Positions 57,886-64,000 of a DNA stretch of 64,000 nucleotides are shown piece by piece (position 1 is the first letter of the stretch; each line of letters begins with the position of its first letter). The notes under the pieces were generated by a model. It searched no databases. It was not told the origin of the DNA and saw nothing but the letters and a program-made list of their open reading frames with translations. The translations under genes and the position numbers were made by a program. Source of the stretch: Streptomyces caeruleatus (GTDB taxonomy: Bacteria > Actinomycetota > Actinomycetes > Streptomycetales > Streptomycetaceae); the NCBI RefSeq assembly GCF_001514235.1, contig NZ_KQ948932.1, positions 413,652 through 477,651 on the forward strand, in the 5' to 3' direction.

Positions 57886-59250
57886 ATGTCGCGAGTGCCA
57901 GGGTGGCTCGGTCGGCTCGGGGCCGGACTGACGGAGATGAGTGAGCGGTTGGACGAGCGCCGGGCCGCGGTGGAACGGGAGAGCGGCGAGCTCCAGCCGG
58001 TGCGGCAGTCCGCCCCGGAGCCCGAGCCCTCCGACGCCGACGGCCCGCCGCCACCCAGCGACCACGTGCCACGCCCCCCCGACTACGCGCCCACGGCTCC
58101 GCCGCCCCGGCCCGATCCCGCACAGGTGGTGCCGTGGGGTGTACGGGTCGCGGCGGAGGCAGGCTGGCGGCTGCTCGTCCTCGCCGGGACCGTCTGGGTG
58201 CTGATGCGGGTCATCAGCGCCGTCCAACTCGTCGTGTTCGCCTTCGTCATCGCACTGCTCCTCACCGCGCTGATGCAGCCCTCGGTGGCCTGGCTGAAGC
58301 GGCGTGGCGTGCCGCACGGGCTCGCCACCGCGCTGACCGCGATCCTCGGGTTCGTCGTCATCGGGCTGATGGGCTGGTTCGTGACCTGGCAGGTCATGGA
58401 GAACATCGACAACCTCTCCGACCAGGTCCAGGACGGCATCGACGAGCTGCGCAACTGGCTGCTCAACAGCCCGTTCCACGTCACCGACAAGCAGATCAAC
58501 GAGATCGCCGAGAACCTCCGGGAGGCGATCGGCGCCAACACCGACGAGATCACCTCGGCCGGTCTGGAAGGCGTCACGGTCGTCGTCGAGGCGCTCACCG
58601 GCATTCTGCTGGCCGCCTTCTCCACGCTCTTCCTGCTCTACGACGGCAAGCGCATCTGGGAGTGGACGCTGAAGCTGGTGCCCGCCGCGGCCCGCCCCGG
58701 CGTCGCCGGTGCCGGCCCGCGCGCGTGGGCGACCCTCACGGCGTACGTACGCGGCACGGTCCTCGTCGCCCTGATCGACGCCGTGTTCATCGGCATCGGC
58801 ATCTACTTCCTGGACGTCCCGATGGCTGTGCCGCTGGCCGTCTTCATCTTCCTGTTCTCCTTCATCCCGCTCGTCGGCGCGGTGGCCTCCGGCGCCCTGG
58901 CCGTGGTCGTGGCGCTGGTGACCCAGGGCGTCTTCACCGCGGTGATGACCCTGGTGGTCGTCCTCGCCGTGCAGCAGATCGAGGGCCATGTCCTCCAGCC
59001 GTTCATCCTGGGCCGCGCGGTCCGCGTCCACCCGCTGGCGGTGGTGCTGTCGGTGGCGGCCGGGGGCATGGTGGCGGGCATCGGGGGTGCGGTGGTCGCG
59101 GTGCCGTTGGTGGCGGTGTCGAACACGATCGTGGGGTATCTGCGGGCGTACTCGCAGGGGACGGCACCCCGACCCCCGGCCCGTCCGGCGTTCGCAGCAC
59201 CCGCGGACGAGACCGACGACAACGCGGCGGACCCCGCCCACAAGGTGTGA
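57886..59250 (+). CDS. AI-2E family (PerM/TqsA-like) permease
   Basis: The 454-residue membrane protein has a Pro-rich cytoplasmic N-terminus of about 95 residues and eight hydrophobic segments (about 105-410). Family landmarks include AFVIALLLTALMQPSVAWLKRRGVPHGLATALTAI, FSTLFLLYDGKRIW and LPLVGAV-like IPLVGAVASG, then QQIEGHVLQPFILGRAVRVHPLAVVLSV. The family exports diverse small molecules; AI-2 itself is not proven for Actinobacteria. ATG 57886 is preceded by GAGGG. The upstream in-frame start at 57784 overlaps the terminator and is not used. The C-terminal tail includes a short ARPAF run that resembles the dispersed-repeat translation. Confidence 0.88.
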   Translation: MSRVPGWLGRLGAGLTEMSERLDERRAAVERESGELQPVRQSAPEPEPSDADGPPPPSDHVPRPPDYAPTAPPPRPDPAQVVPWGVRVAAEAGWRLLVLAGTVWVLMRVISAVQLVVFAFVIALLLTALMQPSVAWLKRRGVPHGLATALTAILGFVVIGLMGWFVTWQVMENIDNLSDQVQDGIDELRNWLLNSPFHVTDKQINEIAENLREAIGANTDEITSAGLEGVTVVVEALTGILLAAFSTLFLLYDGKRIWEWTLKLVPAAARPGVAGAGPRAWATLTAYVRGTVLVALIDAVFIGIGIYFLDVPMAVPLAVFIFLFSFIPLVGAVASGALAVVVALVTQGVFTAVMTLVVVLAVQQIEGHVLQPFILGRAVRVHPLAVVLSVAAGGMVAGIGGAVVAVPLVAVSNTIVGYLRAYSQGTAPRPPARPAFAAPADETDDNAADPAHKV

Positions 59251-59275
59251 GCGGGGTCCACCGAAGCTACGGCGT

Positions 59276-59815
59276 CTACTCGACGTCGGCCAGCACAGCC
59301 TCGGCTTCCAGGGTGGAGCCCACCGCCTGGACGACCGAGGCGATCTTGAACGCCTCCTGGACGACCTCGCGGTCGACGCCCGCCTTGCGCAGCACCTGCT
59401 CGTGCGAGTCGAGGCACATGCCGCAGCCGTTGATGGCGGACACGGCGAACGACCAGAGCTCGAAGTCGACCTTGTCGACACCGGGGTTGCCGATCACGTT
59501 CATACGGAGCCCCGCGCGGAGGTTGCCGTACTCGTGGTCGGACAGCAGGTGCCGGGTCCGGTAGAAGACGTTGTTCATCGCCATCACGGCGGCCGCGGAC
59601 TTAGCCGCGTTGTACGCCTCCGGCGTGAGGTTCGCCTTGGCCTCCGGTGCCAGCTCGCGCAGCACGATCGGGGAGCGTGCGGCGATGGCGGTCGCCAGCA
59701 CCGTGCCCCACAGCTGCTGCGCCGGGAGGTCGGAATTGCCGATGACCGAGCCGAGGTTGAGCTTCAGGTCCTTGGCGTAGTCCGGTAGGCGGGACTTGAG
59801 GGAGTCGAGGGACAT
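59276..59815 (-). CDS. ahpD: Alkyl hydroperoxide reductase AhpD (alkylhydroperoxidase)
   Basis: The 179-residue protein has the AhpD active site GCGMCLDSHE with Cys131, Cys134 and His138. The start ATG 59815 gives a standard-length AhpD. It regenerates AhpC and itself reduces hydroperoxides with lipoamide-type partners. Five bases separate it from the ahpC stop, so the two are co-transcribed and regulated by the divergent OxyR. Confidence 0.96.
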   Translation of the reverse strand: MSLDSLKSRLPDYAKDLKLNLGSVIGNSDLPAQQLWGTVLATAIAARSPIVLRELAPEAKANLTPEAYNAAKSAAAVMAMNNVFYRTRHLLSDHEYGNLRAGLRMNVIGNPGVDKVDFELWSFAVSAINGCGMCLDSHEQVLRKAGVDREVVQEAFKIASVVQAVGSTLEAEAVLADVE

Positions 59816-59820
59816 GTCAC

Positions 59821-60375
59821 TCACTCTCCGGCAAGCAGCTTGACCGGGTCCAGGGTGTCCTCGCCCTTGCTCCAGTTGCACGGGCACAGCTCGTCCGTCT
59901 GGAGGGCGTCCAGGACCCGCAGGACCTCCTTGGGGTTACGGCCGACGGAGCCGGCGGTCACCATGGAGAACTGGATCTCGTTGTTCTGGTCGACGATGAA
60001 GACGGCGCGCTTGGCGAAGCCGTCCTCGCCCTCGATGCCGAGGTCGCGCATCAGCTCGTGCTTGGAGTCGGCCATCATCGGGAACGGCAGGTCGCGCAGG
60101 TCTTCGTGGTCCTTGCGCCAGGCGTGGTGGACGAACTCCGAGTCACCGGAGAAGCCGAGGACCTGGGCGTCGCGGTCGGCGAACTCCTCGTTCAGCTTGC
60201 CGAAGGCCGCGATCTCGGTGGGGCAGACGAAGGTGAAGTCCTTGGGCCAGGCGAAGACGATCTTCCACTGACCCTCGTAGGTCTTGTGGTTGATCGTCTC
60301 GAACTCCTTGCCCTTCTCCAGCGAGACGCAGGCGGTCAGTTCGAACTCGGGGAACTTGTCACCGACAGTGAGCAC
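59821..60375 (-). CDS. ahpC: Alkyl hydroperoxide reductase AhpC (peroxiredoxin)
   Basis: From GTG 60375 the protein has 184 residues, the standard AhpC size. The peroxidatic Cys51 is in FTFVCPTE and the C-terminal resolving Cys is in ELCPCNW. It reduces H2O2 and organic peroxides using electrons from AhpD. The AAGGAGA ribosome-binding site is 4 bp before this GTG. An in-frame ATG at 60417 would extend it past that site and is rejected. A hairpin (60396-60430) lies upstream in the leader. Confidence 0.96.
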   Translation of the reverse strand: MLTVGDKFPEFELTACVSLEKGKEFETINHKTYEGQWKIVFAWPKDFTFVCPTEIAAFGKLNEEFADRDAQVLGFSGDSEFVHHAWRKDHEDLRDLPFPMMADSKHELMRDLGIEGEDGFAKRAVFIVDQNNEIQFSMVTAGSVGRNPKEVLRVLDALQTDELCPCNWSKGEDTLDPVKLLAGE

Positions 60376-60395
60376 AGGCTCTCCTTGCAGCGGAA

Positions 60396-60430
60396 GAGAC
60401 ACCTGTTCGGTACGCATGTACAGGTGTCTC
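60396..60430. promoter_or_regulatory. Inverted repeat in the ahpC-oxyR intergenic region
   Basis: GAGACACCTGT at 60396-60406 and ACAGGTGTCTC at 60420-60430 are perfect 11-bp arms separated by 13 bp. It sits 20 bp upstream of ahpC on its coding strand and could be a repressor/activator site or an mRNA leader hairpin. The region also contains the oxyR promoter side. Confidence 0.6.
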
Positions 60431-60519
60431 CCTTGGGTTGGACCTTACCGATCCTGGCACAGGGTGCATTGATACGGGAAATAGCTACACTCGGTCAGGT
60501 TGATCGGAAGGTGCTATCA

Positions 60520-61524
60520 GTGACTGTGAGTAAGCGGAGGCAGCCCAGCCTCGCCCAGCTGCGGGCCTTCGCGGCCGTCGCCGAGCATCTCCACTTTCGG
60601 GATGCCGCCGCAGCGATCGGCATGAGCCAGCCCGCGCTGTCCGGTGCGGTGTCGGCGCTGGAGGAGTCACTGGGAGTGACGCTGTTGGAGCGCACCACGC
60701 GCAAGGTGCTGCTGTCGCCGGCCGGTGAGCGGCTGGCGGTGCGGGCGAAGGCGGTGCTGGTGGAGGTCGGGGCGCTGCTGGAGGAGGCGGAGGCCGTCCG
60801 GGCGCCGTTCACGGGCGTGTTGCGCCTCGGCGTGATCCCCACGGTGGCGCCGTATCTCCTGCCCACCGTGCTGCGGCTCGTGCACGACCGGTACCCGCAC
60901 CTCGACCTCCAGGTGCACGAGGAGCAGACCGCGAGCCTCGTCGACGGCCTCACCTCCGGGCGCTTGGACCTGCTGCTGCTCGCGGTCCCGCTGGGCGTGC
61001 CCGGGGTCGTCGAACTGCCGCTCTTCGACGAGGACTTCGTACTCGTCACGCCACTCGGCCACGGGCTCGGCGGCCGCGAGGGCATTCCCCGGGAGGCGCT
61101 GCGGAAGCTGAAGCTGCTGCTGCTCGACGAGGGCCACTGCCTGCGCGACCAGGCCCTGGACATCTGCCGGGAGGCGGGCCGCGAGGACGCCCCGGTGACG
61201 ACGACGGCGGCAGGTCTGTCCACGCTGGTCCAACTGGTCGCCGGCGGGCTGGGCGTGACCCTCCTGCCCCGCACCGCCCTCAAGGTCGAGACCAGCCGCA
61301 GCACCCAACTCCTCACCGGCTACTTCGCGAACCCGGCCCCCACTCGCCGCATCGCCCTCACCATGCGAACGGGCGCGGCCCGCGGCGCGGAGTACGAGGA
61401 ACTGGCCGCAGCACTGCGCGCAGCGCTGCGGCCGTTGCCGGTGCGGGTGGTGGACGCGGACGCGCCGACTACTCCGTACGCAACCCGTCCGGACGCATCA
61501 GCCGCAGCAGCGGAGGCAGGCTGA
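60520..61524 (+). CDS. oxyR: LysR-family hydrogen-peroxide regulator OxyR
   Basis: The 334-residue LysR protein has an N-terminal HTH (LAQLRAFAAVAEHLHFRDAAAAIGMSQPALSGAV, about 11-46) and a redox-sensing domain whose cysteines are Cys207 and Cys216 in GHCLRDQALDIC, matching the OxyR disulfide pair. Oxidised OxyR activates ahpCD. GTG 60520 follows GGAAGG at 9 bp; GTG 60511 is also possible. It is divergent from ahpCD, so the classical pairing is conserved. Its 3' end overlaps the convergent FtsX-type permease gene by 56 bp. Confidence 0.95.
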   Translation: MTVSKRRQPSLAQLRAFAAVAEHLHFRDAAAAIGMSQPALSGAVSALEESLGVTLLERTTRKVLLSPAGERLAVRAKAVLVEVGALLEEAEAVRAPFTGVLRLGVIPTVAPYLLPTVLRLVHDRYPHLDLQVHEEQTASLVDGLTSGRLDLLLLAVPLGVPGVVELPLFDEDFVLVTPLGHGLGGREGIPREALRKLKLLLLDEGHCLRDQALDICREAGREDAPVTTTAAGLSTLVQLVAGGLGVTLLPRTALKVETSRSTQLLTGYFANPAPTRRIALTMRTGAARGAEYEELAAALRAALRPLPVRVVDADAPTTPYATRPDASAAAAEAG

Positions 61525-63805
61525 GCAGGGTCACCGTCAGGACCACACCCGCGGCCACGCCTGTCATGGAGAGGACGCTCGGCCAGTCGACGATGACCGG
61601 GGTGTCCGTCATGCGGAGCAGGACGGCGCCGAGGGTGAGGCCCACCACCGAGGAGAGCAGGAGGCCCAGGGCGATCGGGATGGCCGTCTGCCAGAGGACC
61701 GACAGGCTCAGGGTGCGGCGCCGGGTGCCGAAGGCGACCAGGGACGACAGGAGCTTCTTGCGGTCGCGCAGTTGCTCCAGCTGGGAGACCAGCAGGCTCG
61801 CGCCGATCAGCATCATGACGCAGACTGCGCCCACGAACAGACCGGTGCGGATGGTGCTGTAGCGGTCGGCCGTCCGGGTGGAGTACCACGTCATGGGGTA
61901 CGACAGCGGGTCCGCGGCCGTCGCCGTGTTCCGTACGCGGTCGTACACGTCCGGCACCGAGTGGTCCAGCTTGAGGTACACCTGCCCCTTCAGCGCCTGC
62001 GCGGCGGCAGCGGGCAGGGCCTTCGGGGTGAGGAGGAAGCCGCCGCGCTGCCGGCCCGTGAAGTCCTCCTGCGTCCGGGCCTCCTTCAGGCCCTTCGGCA
62101 CGGTCCAGGCGACCTCCTGCCGCTGCGGCCCGCCGTCGTACGACGGGTCCAGATACACCGTCCGGCCCGGCTGCTTCACCAGCTTCCGGGTGTCCTTGTC
62201 GTACTCGGCGTTCGCCACGTAGAAGATGTCGCCGTCCCGGCACGAGGGAAGCTCGGCCGCCTGACGCAGTGAGGCGCAGTCGCCGACCGTCATCTCGGCG
62301 CCCATGTCCGGGTCCTTGGGCCGCTCGCCCAGATAGCCCTCGGCGTACGCGTAGACGTCCTGGACGCCCTTGGTGTCACGGAACTTCGCGACCGCCGGGT
62401 CGAGCGGGGCGTTCCGGGACAGGGCCACCTCCATCTGCGCCCGCTGGACGTCGTACTGGGACTGCTTGGTGTAGTCGCTCTCCACCCCGGCGAACAGCAT
62501 CTGCAACGCGATGGCCCCGGCGACCGCGACCGCCACGCCGTTCACCATGCGGGCCGCCGTACCAGTGCTCAACTGGAGCCTGCGGACGGCTAGTTGCCAG
62601 GCGACGCCGCCCGAGCCGAGCCGGGCGACGACCGCCTCGACGACCCACGGCAGCAGCGTGGTCACGCCGATGAGCAGCAGCAGCACACCGCCGATCACCA
62701 GGTACTCGTTGAAGGTGCCGTTGTCGCTGCCCTGTCCGATCATCGGGTAGAGCATCGCGAGGCCGCCCAGCGGCAGCAGCAGCCGCCACCACAGCCGGCG
62801 CCGCGAGGGCTTCGCCGTACGCACCACCCCGAGCGGTTCGATCACCACGCCGCGCATCGCGAACAGCGTGACCACGACCGCCGCCGCCGGGACCGCGAGG
62901 CCGACCAGCAGGGCCAGTCCGGGGGAGGGGTTGAGGTAGCTGGGGAAGACACTGACGTCGAACACCTCGACCGAGCCCGCGATCTGGCGGCCGAGCAGGA
63001 AGAAGCCCGTACCGAAGACCAGTCCGAGCACCGCGCCCGCCAGCGCCTCGCCGGCCGCGATCCGCCGGGTCATCCGGCTGTCGGAGCCGACCAGCCGCAG
63101 CGCCGCGAGCCGCCGGTCGCGCCGCTCGCCGCCGAAGCGCACGGCCGCGGCGATGAACACGGCGACCGGCATCAGCAGCACCACGAAGACGACGACGACC
63201 AGCAGGAGCAGCACCGGGTCGGTCGTCGCCTCGGTCGGGCTGGTGTCCCCGAACCGTTCGATCCGGGCGACCCGAGCGCCGTCGATGTGCGGCGCGAGGT
63301 CGTCGCCGCCCCGGAAGAAGGCGAGTTCGTGCGAGCCGATCAGCCCGCTCTCCCCGATGGTCCCGACGATCCGCTCCGGCAGCCGCTCACGCAGCAGCTT
63401 CGCCCCGTCCGACTCCAGCAGCCGCTTCAGCGCGGGGGAGACGACCATCTCGCCCACCGCCGGGAACTTCTCAAGACCCGGCGGCAGCGGCGCGCGGGGC
63501 CCCTCGGGCTCCAGGGCCCGGCCGCGGATGTCCTTGTCCCCGAAGTCGGTGTCGACGTCCGCGACGATCAGGGTGGCGTCCGACCTCTTGGTCTCCGTGT
63601 AGCTGTAGTCGATGTCGGCGCGGGCGCTCTCCCGCTCGTGCCGGACCTCCTGCATGTTCGGGACCGCGGTCGTCAGCAGCAGCAGGGCCACGCCGAGTCC
63701 GACACCGACGGCGGTCAGCAGGGCCCGGACCCAGCCCTCGCGTCCGCCCGCGAAGGCGAACCGCACCCCCATGGCCAGATCCTTGGCCCACTGACCCCCG
63801 CTCAT
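61469..63805 (-). CDS. FtsX/MacB-type ABC transporter permease (large, 10 TM)
   Basis: The 778-residue membrane protein has an N-terminal helix (WVRALLTAVGVGLGVALLLL), a large extracytoplasmic domain (about 55-205), helices about 208-370 forming the first FtsX domain (VRFGGERRDRRLAALRLVGS) and a second external domain, and a C-terminal FtsX domain (about 650-770). FtsX-like permeases pair with a MacB-type ATPase to move lipids, peptides or drugs. The ATG overlaps the ATPase stop by 4 bases (ATGA). Its C-terminus overlaps oxyR in the opposite orientation. Confidence 0.88.
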   Translation of the reverse strand: MSGGQWAKDLAMGVRFAFAGGREGWVRALLTAVGVGLGVALLLLTTAVPNMQEVRHERESARADIDYSYTETKRSDATLIVADVDTDFGDKDIRGRALEPEGPRAPLPPGLEKFPAVGEMVVSPALKRLLESDGAKLLRERLPERIVGTIGESGLIGSHELAFFRGGDDLAPHIDGARVARIERFGDTSPTEATTDPVLLLLVVVVFVVLLMPVAVFIAAAVRFGGERRDRRLAALRLVGSDSRMTRRIAAGEALAGAVLGLVFGTGFFLLGRQIAGSVEVFDVSVFPSYLNPSPGLALLVGLAVPAAAVVVTLFAMRGVVIEPLGVVRTAKPSRRRLWWRLLLPLGGLAMLYPMIGQGSDNGTFNEYLVIGGVLLLLIGVTTLLPWVVEAVVARLGSGGVAWQLAVRRLQLSTGTAARMVNGVAVAVAGAIALQMLFAGVESDYTKQSQYDVQRAQMEVALSRNAPLDPAVAKFRDTKGVQDVYAYAEGYLGERPKDPDMGAEMTVGDCASLRQAAELPSCRDGDIFYVANAEYDKDTRKLVKQPGRTVYLDPSYDGGPQRQEVAWTVPKGLKEARTQEDFTGRQRGGFLLTPKALPAAAAQALKGQVYLKLDHSVPDVYDRVRNTATAADPLSYPMTWYSTRTADRYSTIRTGLFVGAVCVMMLIGASLLVSQLEQLRDRKKLLSSLVAFGTRRRTLSLSVLWQTAIPIALGLLLSSVVGLTLGAVLLRMTDTPVIVDWPSVLSMTGVAAGVVLTVTLLSLPPLLRLMRPDGLRTE

Positions 63806-64000
63806 ACGACGCGCTCCATGTCGCGGGACTTTCCGTCCCGTACGACGATCTCGCGGTCGGAGTAGGCGGCCACCCGCGCCTCGTGGGTGACGAGGACGAC
63901 GGCGGCGTTGGTCGAGCGGGCGGCGTCGGTCAGCAGCTCCATCACGCGCTCGCCGTTGAGGGAGTCGAGCGCGCCGGTCGGCTCGTCGGCGAACAGCACG
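63802..64000 (-). CDS. ABC transporter ATP-binding protein, C-terminal part (cut by window edge)
   Basis: Only the last 65 residues are inside the window, and the frame is open to the right edge. They contain the Walker B/D-loop LFADEPTGALDS and the H-loop VLVTHEARVAAYSDREIVVRDGK, typical of the MacB/LolD type. It is the ATPase partner of the FtsX-type permease downstream (4-bp overlap). Walker A and the ABC signature are outside the window. Confidence 0.92.
   Translation of the reverse strand, partial: VLFADEPTGALDSLNGERVMELLTDAARSTNAAVVLVTHEARVAAYSDREIVVRDGKSRDMERVV

Noticed and set aside
59166..59215. Repeat-like GCCCGTCCGGCGTTCG at the end of the AI-2E permease gene
   Set aside because: Only about 15 bases match the dispersed repeat and the rest differs; may be chance, so not called an insertion.

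Overview
This 64-kb window is high-GC actinobacterial chromosome and almost certainly Streptomyces. The evidence is near-exclusive G/C third codon positions, frequent GTG/TTG starts, 4-bp ATGA/GTGA gene overlaps, a likely DasR box beside a GH18 chitinase, and Streptomyces-type dispersed intergenic repeats. The gene content (pckG, alaA-like aminotransferase, chitinase, tad cluster, uppS, ahpCD/oxyR) looks like core chromosome, interrupted by repeat-rich and decaying patches. No tRNA, rRNA, CRISPR array, prophage or insertion sequence was recognised. Both ends cut through genes.

Layout. 1-1.6 kb: end of a thioredoxin-fold DUF255 protein. 1.8-8.4 kb: a four-gene operon with a processive GT2, a PMT-like transferase, a GT2-GtrA protein and a secreted copper-radical oxidase, so a likely surface-glycan system that parallels cslA/glxA. 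8.4-11 kb: Mut7-C RNase, a TetR regulator fused in frame to the remnant of an MFS exporter, and a hemolysin-III membrane protein. 11.3-19 kb: pckG, a small repeat-containing protein, an aminotransferase, a membrane protein, a 181/182-bp non-coding tandem repeat and a TarS-like GT2. 19-27 kb: a trypsin-like protease, then a D-amino-acid/sugar-acid catabolic cluster (D-aminoacylase, PLP D-amino-acid enzyme, PfkB kinase, IclR, RidA, GntP permease) with a palindromic operator in its divergent promoter. 27-33.5 kb: a compound palindromic repeat, a PH-like protein, an M14 carboxypeptidase, an NTPase-LuxR regulator that has lost most of its DNA-binding domain, a frameshifted MEDS sensor and an RsbW-type ATPase.

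33.6-39 kb: an Nramp-family transporter, a SigE-family sigma factor with a putative membrane partner, a second PH-like paralogue and a chitinase. 39-49 kb: a Tad/Flp pilus locus (CpaB, TadZ, two TadE, TadA, TadB, TadC, Flp, TadG-like) followed by a lipoprotein and an OmpA-domain protein. 49-53 kb: two tandem related membrane-anchored unknowns, a lipoprotein, a DUF192 protein and an LLM oxidoreductase. 53-64 kb: a structured non-coding stretch with a strong terminator, uppS, PIN-PhoH, an SLT-type transglycosylase, an AI-2E-family permease, ahpD-ahpC divergent from oxyR, and an FtsX-type ABC exporter cut by the window edge.

The most unusual theme is repeat-driven gene remodelling. Two dispersed repeat families that are intergenic elsewhere in the window also lie in frame inside coding genes (the PfkB kinase and the NTPase-LuxR regulator). 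Three neighbouring regulatory genes near 30-33 kb show fusion, truncation or frameshift. All functional assignments come from reading motifs by eye; no database search was run.
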